Part shown: piece after piece, positions 40,891 through 50,520 of the stretch | Position numbering within the stretch: the stretch's first letter is position 1 | Layout of the letters: each line of letters begins with the position of its first letter | DNA from: Prorocentrum cordatum | Taxonomy: Eukaryota > Sar > Dinophyceae > Prorocentrales > Prorocentraceae | Assembly (NCBI GenBank): GCA_963575745.1 | Contig: CAUYUJ010000747.1 | Span: 22,235 to 86,234 of the forward strand | Direction of reading: 5' to 3' | DNA: 64,000 nt | Notes under the pieces: generated by a model | Databases searched by the model: none | What the model was told of the DNA's origin: nothing | Seen by the model: only the letters and a program-made list of their open reading frames with translations | Translations under genes and position numbers: made by a program

Positions 40891-41644
40891 CATTTTCGTG
40901 GGCATTGTCGTGGGCTCGTCTAAGCAGACCCAGCCGATATTCCCGTACTCCTGCTGCCGCGCTTTTCTGATTCATGTCTGGGTGTTCATGTGCGCTGCGG
41001 CTCCTTCAATATGTTCGTTTGTAGTGGGCGGTTCTGGGTATATCAGAGCGTGAATTACCTACCCCGCGTTCGTTTCCAGGCAAAACAAAGTCATACCACG
41101 CGCCTCCTCGTCAAGCGGCCTGACCAGTACAGGCCGTAGTTTGTCATCGCTTGGTATCTCTTGGTGGTCCAAAGCGAGGTAGGTTTGTCTGCCCCCTAGT
41201 ATACTCGCCGTCATTATGTTTAGAGAGGGTCGGGTGCGTCACCGCGTGACTGCCAGGAATCGCGGCCGTCCAGACCCAGCATGCAGTCGGGATTGAAGCG
41301 AGAGCACGATTCCTGCGATACCCGCGTCGTGCCTACCCCGTCTCCACGCGAGGCGAACATTTGCACGAACGTCTCCACGCAGGCTCGGAAGGATCGAGCC
41401 GCCGCAGATTGCGGCTAGTAACGTCACCAACACGTAGGACGAGAATGCGGTGACATTAACCCAGCCGGCCTTCGCCGAGAATGCGGTGACATTAACCCGG
41501 CCGGCCAATCGAGCACCGTTCTTTGTTGTGGAACAAACGGTCAGGCCTCCTGAGGGCTCCAGGAGAGAAACAAAAAGGAAGAACATGCACGAACGTCCCA
41601 TACAAATGAACACACCGCCAGATGTGCACGATCTGCGCTGCCCT
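40891..41644. other. Spacer with a 38-bp tandem pair
   Basis: GAGAATGCGGTGACATTAACC followed by a GCCGGCC block occurs twice (41442 and 41480). A 124-codon minus-strand frame (41239-41613) has hydrophobic stretches but no recognised family. Confidence 0.4.
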
Positions 41645-42390
41645 TACTGCCGCCGTGCCTCCCAGGAGAGCCCACGAGAGTGGCGACAGGTGGCGCAGCT
41701 CTCAGCCTTCAAGGGAGCCGCGGGGTCCCCAGTGGATGCGCCTGGCCCCTACCTTTAGGTCGGGCCTGTCCCCCTACAGGGGGATTTTCAACGAAGAATG
41801 AAACAGATTCCAAAAATACCCCCAAAAGGTCAAAACATAAAACATATTCAAAAAATAGTCCCCAGACTATTCTTTCATTATTTTGGGGGTATTTTTCATT
41901 TTTCGTCGAAAAATCCCCCTGTAGGGGGACAGGCCCGAATTAACCCTACCTCCGCCGAGCCTCCCAGGAGCCCACGCAAAAATGACGTGCGTTGCGCAAT
42001 TCGCAGCCCCCGGGGGAGCCGCGAGGTCCCCAACTGTCCCGCGTGGCCCCCCGACTCGGCCGTGCCTCCCAGGAGCCCGTGACAGTGTCGACGGTTGCGC
42101 AGTTCGCCACCCAGGGCGCCGCGAGGTCCCCCATGGATCCGCGTGGCCCCCGGCTCCGCTGGACCTCCCGGGAGCCCGCGAGCGTGGCGACAGCCTCCTG
42201 GGCAGCCGCGAGGTCCCCAGGTGGTCCGCGTGGCCCCCCCTTCGCCGAGCCTCCCAGCAGCCCGCGAAAGTGGTGACGGCTGCACACTCGCATCCGCCCA
42301 GGGAGCAACGGAGTCCCCTAATACCGCGTAGCCCCGACCCCCGCCAAGCCTCCCAGGAGCCCACGAAAGTGGTAACGGTTTCGCAGTTCG
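41645..42390 (+). repeat. ~100-105-bp array, direct arm, interrupted by R2
   Basis: Units with GCCTCCCAGGAGCCCG, GTGNNGACGGTTGCGCAGTT, CGCAGCCCCCGGGGAGCCG and CGCGAGGTCCC recur at ~41658, 41960, 42065, 42164, 42250 and 42349. The R2 copy at 41755-41943 sits between the first and second units. Confidence 0.88.
41755..41943 (+). repeat. MITE-like element R2, copy 3, perfect 8-bp target duplication
   Basis: Left end TTAGGTCGGGCCTGTCCCCC, right end GGGGGACAGGCCCGAATTAA. CCCTACCT flanks both sides (41747-41754 and 41944-41951). Each end carries a CCCCCTACAGGGGG palindrome. The middle holds AATAGTCCCCAGACTATT. At 189 bp it codes for nothing. Confidence 0.95.
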
Positions 42391-43289
42391 CAGCCGCCCG
42401 GGGCGACGCGCGGGAGGAGGCAGGACCAGGTGGGAGGAGAAGGAGAAGGAGTGGATACCAAAAACGAGAGCCCAGTATGGGAGAGTTCGGAACGAGTCGT
42501 GAGGCAGTCTGAATTGTGAGGCAGTCTCACTCGAAGCGGCTGCCAGACCCGGCGGTCTAGGGCTTGCCGTCCTACGCTGTGGAGCTCTTCTGTGGCCCTG
42601 CCCTTTTCATACCTCTATTGTAGTGGCCTCCGGCCAGTGCCGCCGATCCGGGGGCGCTCCAGATGACGATGATGATGGTGATTTGACGATGGTGATGGTG
42701 ATGGTGATGGAGATAGTGATGATCCCGGCCCCCCCCCCACACCCCCCTCCTCTCTCCTGTCCCCCCCCGTTTCTCCTGTCCCCTCCCCCCCCCTCTCTCC
42801 TTTCCCCTCCCCCTCCCCCCCTCTTCTCGCGAAACGCTTTCCGGGGAGCCACGGCCATCGGCCGCAGGGTCGCCAGCGGCTGCCGCGCTGGTGCGGCGGG
42901 CGCGCCTGCCGTTCGCCTGCGGGTGGGCAGCCTGGCGCTGCTGCCCAGCGACACGGCCGCCGCGCTAGGCCTGCTGGGAGGTCGAACGACATCGAGGATC
43001 GAGGTTCACTCCTGTGGATCCACATGTGGGCGGCACCTTGAGAGGGGGGGCGAGCAGATGTCTCAAGACACTCCAAGGATTTTCAGATTGGATCCATACC
43101 GAACAGCCTTCTGGGAGACCTCACGTACGCAGTATCGAGGCACATTGGTTCGTCAAGGTTTCTTAGCGTGTCTTTGCATCCGCCCCCGCAAGGTGCCGCC
43201 CCCAAGTGGAGTCAGGGCGCCCCTCCCTTCGTAGAAGAGGCATTGTTGGGCTCGACTGCAGAATTGGTTTACCCTCCAAATTCCCCCAA
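42391..43289. other. Spacer with GAT and C-rich tracts
   Basis: (GAT/GGT)n near 42661-42725, C/T-rich low complexity to ~42830, then GC-rich sequence. No gene. Confidence 0.45.
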
Positions 43290-43710
43290 AGTGCGCGGGC
43301 CCAGGGTTATCTTGTAAGGCTTTACCCCCCGCCTCGACTTGAAGAGGGCCAGCGAAGTTATTTGCGGTAAATCACGCGGTGAAGCCCCCATGCTGTTTTT
43401 GGAAAATGCGTTTCGCGCGTGCGCGCTCGAGGAAAGTCCGCCCCCCATCTCGGATCCTTGATAAATAAGGGGGCTCCGCAGATTCTCCCTTGGCTCGTTC
43501 AAAACGGAGCGTGGAGCTTTTCGCGCAGAACCCGCGATGAATACAAAGTCTGGCGGCGTTGGAAGTGCACAGAACATGGAAACAGGTAGACTTCGTGCGT
43601 GCTCGCTCGAGGATGGCGCGTCTCAAGCGAAACGCTTGTTGTGCAGAACTTGAATGGCTTCGGCGCTTCAGGATGCCCAGGTGGTTTTGGGAATACGGAA
43701 GCGCTACACA
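43290..43710 (+). repeat. Composite segment R9+R10, copy 1
   Basis: R9 (to ~43545) has TCGACTTGAAGAGGGCCAGC, CTCGAGGAAAGTCCGCCCCC and TTTTCGCGCAGAACCC. R10 (~43585-43700) has CTCGCTCGAGGATGGCGCGT and CGAAACGCTTGTTGTGCAG. Both recur at 49.3-50.0 and 56.6-57.2 kb. Confidence 0.75.
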
Positions 43711-43724
43711 CACACTTGGGCTCC

Positions 43725-44312
43725 TGACGCCCCAGAGCGGGAGGAGCATGAGAACGAGTGGGCCCCCTAACCCCATCAGAGCAGGACGGACGTGCACAAC
43801 CGAGGACCTCGATGCCCCGCAGCGGGACGAGCGTGAAGTCACATGGGCTCCCAACGGCCCAGGGCGGGACGAGCGTGAAAAAAGACACCCCCTGGCCCCG
43901 CACGACCCCAGCGCGGGCCGAGCGAGGCAGCACGTGGCTCGTGGCGCCCCCAGGGCGGGGCGACCGCGAGGACACGCGGGAGGTCCTGCCGCTCCAGGGC
44001 GGGACACGCGTGCACTCACAGGGGCCCCTCGCGCCCCACGGCGGGACGATGGTGGCAACAGTTTGGCTCCCAGCCTCGAACTTGGCCCTATCCCTGAGAT
44101 TGACACGCCAAAAGGCGATGACAATCTTAGGGATGCGCCCTGAAAAACTGAGGGAATCCCTAAGATTGGCATTGTGATGAGGCGATGCCCAGCTTAGGGA
44201 TAGGGATATGTTCCAGGCTGGTAAGTTTGGTTTCCAGCGCCCCAGGGCGGGACAAGCGTGAAACCACACAGGGGTCCTTAACGCCCCACAGCGGGAAGGC
44301 GTATGCCCGCGC
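43725..44312 (+). repeat. ~57-bp minisatellite array
   Basis: Units carry a CCCCAGGGCGGGACGAGCGTG core, then ACATGGGCTCC-like sequence. Several units near 44050-44220 are diverged. Confidence 0.75.
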
Positions 44313-44757
44313 TCCTCGGCACGTCCCTCGGTGCGCCCCCGGCGGATCCCGTGGCGCGTGCCTGCGTGCTGCCGCGTCCCGTGCCGTCCCGTCCCGCGTG
44401 GAGGCTGCGGCTGATCTTGAGCTCGAGCTGATGGAGCGCCCCAACCGTGTGGTTTGCGACCGGCTCTGAGCCAGTTGTGCGTTCAGGCAGCTCGAGCTCC
44501 AGATTAGGTTGGTCAGGATTGGGATGCCAAGGGCGACTTGACCCACAACGCTATAGATCACAACGCAAGTCATCGTGGAATACTGCATGCCGTTTCCGCA
44601 CGGCACAGCACAACACAACATTTGGCACGGTGCATCACGATCGATACCTTCAGCATTGCAATTGTTTGTCGCTTGACCTGGTGTCTTGAAAACGTAGCCA
44701 TTATCGCGTTTTCAAATTCCTTTCCAGGTTCGTGGGTCGATAATGCTTTATTCCAGC
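44313..44757 (+). repeat. Segment R8, copy 1
   Basis: Shares GAGCTCGAGCTGATG, GCCAAGGGCGACTTGACCCA, CAACGCTATAGATCACAACG, CATCACGATCGATACCTTCA and TTCCTTTCCAGGTTCGTGGG with three later copies. The CTGGCGCGTCCC-rich head is short here. Confidence 0.8.
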
Positions 44758-44797
44758 CGCCACTCTTTGCATTATTTGGTTGTTGCGTCTGTAGTTA

Positions 44798-45052
44798 TTG
44801 TTGGTGGTGGTCGTGGTGGTGATGGTGGTGGTGGTGGTGTTAATGGTAGTGTTGTTGGTGGTGGCATTGTTAGTAGTATTGGCGGTGCTGTTGATGTTGT
44901 TGTTCATGCTGTTGTTGCTGGTGGTGGTGGTATTGGCGGTGTTGTTGTTGCTGCTGTTGCTGGTGTTGGTGGTATTGGCTTTGCTGTTGCCTCTGTTGTT
45001 GTTGTTGGTGGTGGTGTTGTTGTTGCTGCTGTTGTTGTTGCCTGGCTTCCAT
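44798..45052 (+). repeat. GGT/GTT/TGC triplet microsatellite
   Basis: About 255 bp of interrupted T/G triplets. Poly-Val, poly-Gly, poly-Leu and poly-Gln frames are artefacts. Confidence 0.95.
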
Positions 45053-45119
45053 GTCGGTCTTTGATTTCTGTGTTGTTGATTGTTATCATTCCCGCCTTTG
45101 GGGGGGGGGGGCGAGGATA

Positions 45120-45260
45120 ATGATGAGGAGGTGCAGGAGAATGGGACAGGAGGAGAAGAGGACGAGGAGGAGGAGACGAAGGAGGGAGGAAGATGAGGAG
45201 GAGGAGGAGGAGGAAGAGGGAGGAGTGGAGAAGAGAGAGAGAGAGAGAGTGCAGCGGAGC
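45120..45260 (+). repeat. GGA/GA purine tract
   Basis: (GGA)n with a terminal (GA)n at ~45232-45250. Confidence 0.93.
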
Positions 45261-45610
45261 GAAGCGGTGTCAGAAAGATGGCGGCTCTTGCTCAAACCTT
45301 TGGAGGGCCGGCTGAGCGCAAGTACCCATCCAGTCTGGAGTTGCCTTCCCAGGGCCCCCGCCTGGCTCCCCCTGTGGCCAGGAGCTGCGCTCGCGGCGTC
45401 CCGCTCACCTCGCGCCCGCCGATCGCCCGGTCGGCGTTCCGGAACTGTTGCTTCCTGTCTTCGGAGGTGGACAGACCTCCTCCTCCTCCTCCTCGCCTGC
45501 CCATGGCTGAGCCTGCAAACCGCCGAGGGGCCCGGACCAGGACTTGGAAAAGCAGCCGGGCCACCATGGACGGTCCTCCTTCCAGCCTTCCTGATGGTAA
45601 GGATCGGGGG
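45261..45610. other. Spacer, nothing recognised
   Basis: GC-rich. GGAGGTGGACAGACCTCCTC at ~45463 resembles an isolated R5-type end. Confidence 0.4.
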
Positions 45611-45783
45611 TGAACAGACCTCCTACCCTGGCACGTCGAGCACGGAATTGGCCGTTTTCGGTTCGCGAGAGGGCGTCGCGGCCGTCATTTTGGCGACCCC
45701 AGGTCCGTCGTTTTCGGTCCCAGGCCGTTTTCATTAAGGGGAGGTTTGCTAAAGGGAGGTTTAGGGTTGTGTCCACCGCCGAT
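45611..45783 (+). repeat. Dispersed element R5, copy 4
   Basis: GACCTCCTACCCTGGCACGT start, TTCGCGAGAGGGCGTCGCGG interior and GTCCACCGCCGA end. An extra TTTAGGGTTGT is inserted before the terminus. Confidence 0.85.
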
Positions 45784-45970
45784 GTTTGGCACGTGCGTCG
45801 GGGTCGAGAAACCCGAGAGGGCGTCCGGAACCAGTCTGGGCCTGCTCGTTGGCAGGTGCAGCCGTGGCGCGCAGCAGCACTCGACTGCAGCGGAAGGCCG
45901 GATGGATTCTCCGGAGAGCGCGCTGCGCACGAGGCGCCAGGTCGCGAGGCGACGTCGGAGACGGGGACCA

Positions 45971-46088
45971 AGCGAGTCCATCGTCCTCCTCCTCCTCCTC
46001 CTCCTCCTCCTCCTCCTCCTCCTCCTCCTCCCTCCTCCTCCTCCTCCTCCTCCTCCTCCTCCTCCTCCTCCTCCTCCTCCTCCTCCTC
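45971..46088 (+). repeat. CCT microsatellite directly upstream of the gene
   Basis: (CCT)n of ~118 bp with one phase slip, ending at the spliced-leader-like sequence. Confidence 0.97.
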
Positions 46089-46107
46089 ATCGCCCTTCTG
46101 GCTCAAG
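46086..46107 (+). other. Candidate relict spliced leader
   Basis: CTCATCGCCCTTCTGGCTCAAG matches the dinoflagellate spliced leader at 16 of 22 positions, and at 14 of the last 16 (GCCNTTNTGGCTCAAG). It ends 59 bp before the proposed ATG of the downstream intronless gene, where a relic from mRNA retroposition would be expected. Confidence 0.5.
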
Positions 46108-46166
46108 CGCTCTTTGCAGCCAGCCTGGTCTGCGAGCACTCCCGGCCGCATCGCAGCCTGCTGCCG

Positions 46167-46559
46167 ATGGCCTCGGCCACGGAGCGCATGGAGCTCGCGG
46201 AGGTCGGCGGCGAGGCGAGCGGGTCGGAGCAGTTCTTGGTCCAGGACGCTCGTGCCCGGCGTTCGCCCTGGCGGGCGGCGGGTGGCGCAGGCGTGGCCGC
46301 CCTGCTCCTGGCTGGCGCAGGCGCGGGGGCAGCGCGCTTGGCTCTGGGCGGGGCGGCGTCGGACACGGACCGCCTCCAGAGCAAGGTGCAGACGGTGGCC
46401 ATGCCCCCGCGCGACAAGTGCGCCAGCACGGACGACGACTGCTACAGCCTGGGGTGTTGCAACGTTGCGGGCCTGAATTGCTTCGAGACCAAGCCGGGAA
46501 AGGGCAAGTGCCTGAAGAACTGCACACCCAGCGCCTCCCAGCTGTGCGTTCAGACGTAG
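46167..46559 (+). CDS. Membrane-anchored Cys-rich N-terminal part of a glycosyltransferase-like protein
   Basis: The frame from ATG 46167 gives 130 residues before a TAG at 46557-46559. I chose this ATG because it follows the spliced-leader-like sequence by 59 bp and gives a sensible topology: a short polar N-terminus, one Ala/Gly/Leu hydrophobic segment (about residues 37-62, probably a signal anchor) and a lumenal or external Cys-rich domain. That domain has eight cysteines (85, 92, 97, 98, 105, 115, 119, 127) in the order CxxxxxxCxxxxCC...C...CxxxC. It matches a small module that precedes GT-like domains in many dinoflagellate proteins I recall. The next ORF resumes in the same frame two codons after the stop, so both are parts of one original gene. 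The stop is a nonsense mutation, a readthrough site or a sequencing error. Confidence 0.72.
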   Translation: MASATERMELAEVGGEASGSEQFLVQDARARRSPWRAAGGAGVAALLLAGAGAGAARLALGGAASDTDRLQSKVQTVAMPPRDKCASTDDDCYSLGCCNVAGLNCFETKPGKGKCLKNCTPSASQLCVQT

Positions 46560-46565
46560 CCAATC

Positions 46566-47384
46566 ATGGACCCGATCCTCAAGGATACCGACTGGTACGG
46601 CCCGTCATTGTACTGTTTCGCAGTGGTCATGCAGGACATCGGCAGCACAAAGAAGATGTACGACTTGGAGCTGCTGCAGGGAGCATACGGCAGGAAGACC
46701 AGCATCTTCGGGTGCGAGAACTGGGGAGTATTCAGCGACAAGGAGGGGGAGGTCGGGCCTGGCGCTCCCCTCGTGAAGCTGGAGGATGCCGACGGGGATT
46801 TCCACTTCGCGAAGAGAGAGGAGACCGGCACTTGGCTGAATACGGGCTTGCACTACCAGGCCTGGAAGGCAATTGGGGAAGCGGGCGTGTACAAGAGCGC
46901 CAGCTGGGTCGTGAAGGTCGATCCAGACGCGGTGTTCGTGCCGAGCCGCTTGGTGTCCTACCTCTCCAGCAAGCTGGTCCCGGCCAACGGCCTCTACCTC
47001 GAGAACTGCAAGGGCGTGAAGTATGGGTGGTTCGGCAGCTTGGAGATCTTTTCGGCGGTGGCCTTCGAGACACTGCTTGGGTCGATGGCCTCGTGCAAGG
47101 ACACCGTCGATTGGAAAACGGGCGTTGACGGAGGTAAGTACGGCCCAATGGGCGAGGATTTGTTCGCGCAGGTTTGCTTGGATGCGAAGGGCGTCTCCCG
47201 TGGAGAGGCTTTCGGCACCAAGCTGGACGGGACTTGCGAGGCGGACCGGCCAGAGGCCGAGAAGAAGAACAAGAAGTGGAAGCCCACGTGCGACGGCGAG
47301 AACTTCCCAGCGTACCACCCGCTGATGAAGCCCGAGGACTACATGGCGTGCTTGGATGCCACAACCAAGGCATTCGGCTACTGA
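46566..47384 (+). CDS. Glycosyltransferase-like catalytic domain, dinoflagellate-expanded family
   Basis: This 272-residue frame has no low complexity and ends in FGY before TGA. It shows the order I associate with a dinoflagellate-specific family: GPSLYCFAVVMQ, then IFGCENWGVFSD, then VKVDPDAVFVPSRL, then YGWFGSLEIFSAVA, then GEDLFAQVCLD, and a C-terminal CDGENFPAYHPLM. The DPD (codons 46920-46928) and GED (47151-47159) triads resemble the DxD metal/UDP-sugar site and the late ED of GT-A glycosyltransferases. I therefore infer sugar transfer in the secretory pathway, possibly wall or surface glycans; this is not proven. It is intronless, consistent with a retro-copied gene. In-frame with the upstream Cys-rich domain, it is separated by one TAG. 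If the stop is real, this half lacks its membrane anchor and signal. Confidence 0.82.
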   Translation: MDPILKDTDWYGPSLYCFAVVMQDIGSTKKMYDLELLQGAYGRKTSIFGCENWGVFSDKEGEVGPGAPLVKLEDADGDFHFAKREETGTWLNTGLHYQAWKAIGEAGVYKSASWVVKVDPDAVFVPSRLVSYLSSKLVPANGLYLENCKGVKYGWFGSLEIFSAVAFETLLGSMASCKDTVDWKTGVDGGKYGPMGEDLFAQVCLDAKGVSRGEAFGTKLDGTCEADRPEAEKKNKKWKPTCDGENFPAYHPLMKPEDYMACLDATTKAFGY

Positions 47385-48004
47385 GCGCCCCGCAGGAGCC
47401 AGTGTGGAGCTGCGGTGCGCCAGGCAGAGCGCCCTGCCCGCCTGCCTCGTGCGCCCCACGCCCTTTGTTTTTTGGTCGTGCAAGCATTTTTCGCGCTGCC
47501 CTGGCCCGCCCTCCACACAAAGTTGGTGATGAGCAGAGATGCGCCAGAGGTAGCAGGCAGCCCAGCGCTGCTTAATTACGGGAGGCCCCCGGGATCTTCC
47601 AGCTCGCCTTGACGGCCCACCGGCCAGCGAACGCATCATCACCGCAGCTGTGTGCAGCTTCCCGCCGTGGATCAGCGCCTGCCTTTCTACGGCGGCCTCT
47701 GCGGTGCTCTGAGCTTCCTGGATCCTCCCGATGAGCATCGGTGCGGCGAGGGTAACAAAAAGGACAGCGGCGAGAACGGCAGGGGTGTTCATCGCCGGGC
47801 GCGCTCCACTACTCGCAGAGTGCCCACTCGCAGACGTCCGAAGCGCACACGCCTGCTTCGATGCACGTTCTCGTGGCGAGCAGTCACTTTTGCGAGGAGT
47901 CCGGCGGATCCGGGCCAGTTGCGAGCAGTCCCTTTTGCGAGTAGTGGAGCGCGCTCGGCGAGCTCAGAGGCAGACCGGTCGGTCCCTGCTCAACTCCTGA
48001 CCCA
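47385..48004 (+). other. 3' flank of the gene, no second gene seen
   Basis: No AATAAA and no poly-A tract, as is usual in dinoflagellates. A AAAAAGGACAGCGGCGAGAACGG motif at ~47757 reappears at ~48341 and ~48456. Long antisense frames mirror the gene's codon pattern and are rejected. Confidence 0.5.
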
Positions 48005-48147
48005 CCCCCCTTCAGGGGCAACGCCAGGGAGGGGGGCACGCTCACCGGGGGAGACGCGCCGGCCCACAGTCGCCCACCGATCGTCGATGTAGGGGGGCCC
48101 CACCGCCCGCCCCGTCCAGCATCGCGCGGTGCTGCCGAGGGCATATC
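48005..48147 (+). repeat. Repeat R11, copy 2
   Basis: CAGGGGCAACGCCAGGGAGG, AGTCGCCCACCGATCGTCGA and GCATCGCGCGGTGCTGCCGA are shared with 33706-33848. Confidence 0.85.
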
Positions 48148-48277
48148 TCGAGCGGCGGCGAGGGTACAGTGCCGTTTTGAATACATGTTCCGCGTGCGGA
48201 TCATGTATGAAAAAATGCGGGGATTTAGTCTTAAAAACAACGATGAGTTCATGCATGAATCTATTCATACATGAGTC

Positions 48278-48512
48278 ATGCATTGAAAATCCCATAGTTA
48301 AACAAATCCCATGTATTAAAAGCTGCCCTCTAGCAAAAAGGACAGCGGCAAGGGCGGCAGGAATGTTCCGAGGGAGATCCGTGGGGGGGGGGAGGGAAGG
48401 CATGCATTGAAAATCTTATAGCTTACGAATCCCATGTATTGAAAACTGCCCTGTAACAAGAAGGACAACGGCAAGGACGGCAGGGGTGTTCCGAGGGAGA
48501 CCGTTGGGGGGG
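48278..48512 (+). repeat. Tandem duplication of ~115 bp
   Basis: CATGCATTGAAAATC, AATCCCATGTATT, AACTGCCCT, AAGGACA-CGGCAAGG and GTTCCGAGGGAGA occur twice in order, starting ~48278 and ~48400. Confidence 0.85.
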
Positions 48513-48898
48513 GAGGGCAGGGCGGGGCAGGGCGGGAGGCCGGGCTCAGCGGCGCTGGGGCAGTCGAGGGCCGCTCCCCCGTCTGACCGCCCGGCGCAGC
48601 GGGGGCGGCCGGCGCGCTGCGCTGTCTCGCAGGCGATTTCTCTCCCCCAATCCCCGACTTCCGCCAGAAAAGTTTGGTCGCTCAGAAAAGGGGAGGAATC
48701 TTGGGATACATCCCGAGGGGGCTATTCGGACGCACCCCTGTCGAGGATGGACGCCCCCCCCTCGTATATCCCAGGGTTGGGCCCCAAATTTCTGGTCCAT
48801 TCGGAAACCCCACGAAGCCTGGGATAGGGGTCGACATATCCCCTGTTACTGTCGGCGAGGCCCTGCGCTGCGCGGTCGGCGGTCTGGGGATGGGGAAA
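48513..48898. other. Spacer, nothing recognised
   Basis: GC-rich sequence up to R3 copy 3. Confidence 0.4.
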
Positions 48899-49333
48899 TC
48901 AAGCAGTGGCGAAGCGTCCTGGCGTGCCTATGGTCTTATGTCGGGCGTGTCCCCAATACAGGCGGATGTTCGACGGAAGCAACAAACCCAGCATTGGCCC
49001 CAGAAAGGTCAAACAGTATTCAAGAAATAGTCCCCAGACTATTGTTGGACTATCGTTGGATTTTTTTGGGGTATCTTTTATATTTCGTGGAAAATCCCCC
49101 TGTAGAGGAACAGGCCCGACTTAACTATAGTCCTACCAAACAATGTTCTAAGAACCTTGTGTGGTTCCCACGAAATGTTATTAGAACATGCTTGGTTGGG
49201 ACTGTCTTGTCTCTTGTCTTATCACATCGGGTTTATGTTCTACGAACATTGTTCTTGTTTTAAGAACACTTTTGGGTTCTAAGAGCATTTCGTGGTAGGA
49301 CTTAGGAGCGCCGGGACGGTCGGTCCCTGCTCA
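48899..49333 (+). repeat. TIR element R3, copy 3, split by an R2 insertion
   Basis: Begins TCAAGCAGTGGCGAAGCGTC and ends GACGGTCGGTCCCTGCTCA. Flanks are GGGAAA (48893-48898) and AGGAAA (49334-49339), 5 of 6 identical. Removing the R2 copy and one target duplication leaves ~238 bp, the normal R3 length. Confidence 0.93.
48936..49124 (+). repeat. MITE-like element R2, copy 4, nested in R3
   Basis: TTATGTCGGGCGTGTCCCC left end and GGCCCGACTTAA right end. CTATGGTC (48928-48935) and CTATAGTC (49125-49132) form a 7-of-8 target duplication inside R3's CCTATAGYCCTACC block. Confidence 0.93.
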
Positions 49334-49548
49334 AGGAAAGGGCGTCGGCCCATGGTTCTCTTCTAGCATAAGAGCGAGGTGAAACCCGACTATGTTTTAA
49401 AGAGTTGCGTTTCGCGCGAGCCCCCTCGAGGAGAGTGTGCTCCCCATTTCGGGTCCTCGAAACCTGACGGGGTCCGCGGACCCCCGCTTTCCTTTGCCCA
49501 ATGAAGGTGCGGAGCGTTTTGCGCATATCCCTAACGAAATAACTTATG
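49334..49548 (+). repeat. R9, copy 2
   Basis: TTTCGCGCGAGCCCCCTCGA, GGTCCTCGAAACC and GAGCGTTTTGCGCA parallel the R9 at 43.3 and 56.6 kb. Confidence 0.7.
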
Positions 49549-49762
49549 ATGTTCCAGCCTACTTTAGCCTTGATCACCAGAAATAATTTCGAGCGCCAGA
49601 ACAAAGTACCTAAACTCGAGGGTTTCACGTGTCGTGCCTTGGGAGACTCGCCCAACACTGTTTCGACACTGTCTCGACACTCTTTCGACACCCTTTCGAC
49701 ACTTTTCCAGGTGATCGAAGTTATTGCTGGGATGTGGTCCTTACGTACGGTGGGAGCAACAT
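49549..49762 (+). repeat. Dispersed element R6, copy 3
   Basis: ATGTTCCAGCCTACTTTAGC start, four GACACT units with TTTCGACAC, CCAGGTGATCGAAGTTATTG arm, GGAGCAACAT end. It lies exactly between R9 and R10. Confidence 0.9.
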
Positions 49763-50055
49763 AATATATAACGAGGCTCGGAGGCCTTCAACTTGTGCAT
49801 GAGAAATTGCCGAGTGTTGACTGGTTGCCTGCCGCCTCGAGGACGGCGCGCCCTGCGCGCAGGTGTTTCTCGAGAACGTCTCGAGCCCCGCGCTCAGACT
49901 TTCACGTCGAACGTTGGCCTCTGGCGTGCCCGCTCGAGGATGGCACATCCCTGCGTGCCAAATATCTGTGGACGTCTCGAGCGGAGCGTTTGTTTTGCAG
50001 CGCTTGAAGGGCTTGTGTGCCCCAGCGGTTCTGAGGGAGCGGTCGGAGCGTCATT
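49763..50055 (+). repeat. R10, copy 2
   Basis: CTCGAGGACGGCGCGCCCTG, GTCTCGAGCCCCGCGCTC, GTGCCCGCTCGAGGATGGC and GAGCGTTTGTTTTGCAGCG parallel R10 at 56.95 kb. Confidence 0.8.
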
Positions 50056-50430
50056 TCCGAGCTGAAGCCACGGGCTTCCACGCGTCCAGGCCACCCAGGG
50101 GGTATCTAACATGGTGGTCCTGAGCTGAAGCCATGTGTTTCCATGCGTCCAGGCCGCCCAGGGGGGGCATCTAGATGGTTGCCTCTCGTCCCTCGCTGGA
50201 GCCATGTTTTTTTACGTGTCCAGGCCGCCCAGAGAGGTGTCTAAGATGGTGGCCTCGAGCTAGAAACATGTGTTTTCACTTGTCTAGGCCACCCAGAAGG
50301 GGTAGCTAACATGGCGGGCGAGCTGGAACCCTGTGTTTTCACGTGTCAAAGCCACCAGAGGGGTATCTAACATGATTTCCCCACGTTGGAACCATGTGTT
50401 TTTGCCTGTGCGGGCCACTCCAAGGAGTGG
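50056..50430 (+). repeat. ~63-bp minisatellite array with CACGTGTCCAGGCC core
   Basis: Six units spaced about 63 bp. Each has a TTTTCACGTGTCCAGGCCRC-like core followed by a GGGTATCTAACATGGTGG block. Confidence 0.85.
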
Positions 50431-50520
50431 CATCTGGCATGTGAAAAAAGCACTTTCTGTGGTCGCTTGTAGGGTCCCCCATCGGCTCAGATGCCTGGAG
50501 GTGGCAGGGGGGAAACGTCG

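Noticed and set aside
45770-45785. TTTAGGG telomere-type motif
   Set aside because: A single occurrence inside R5 copy 4. No tandem array.
45746-47128. 460-codon plus frame overlapping the GT-like gene
   Set aside because: Out of frame with the recognisable gene and Arg/Gly/Pro-rich. A GC-bias shadow.
46605-47792. 395-codon antisense frame opposite the GT-like gene
   Set aside because: It mirrors the G/C-ending codons of the sense gene. No motifs of its own.
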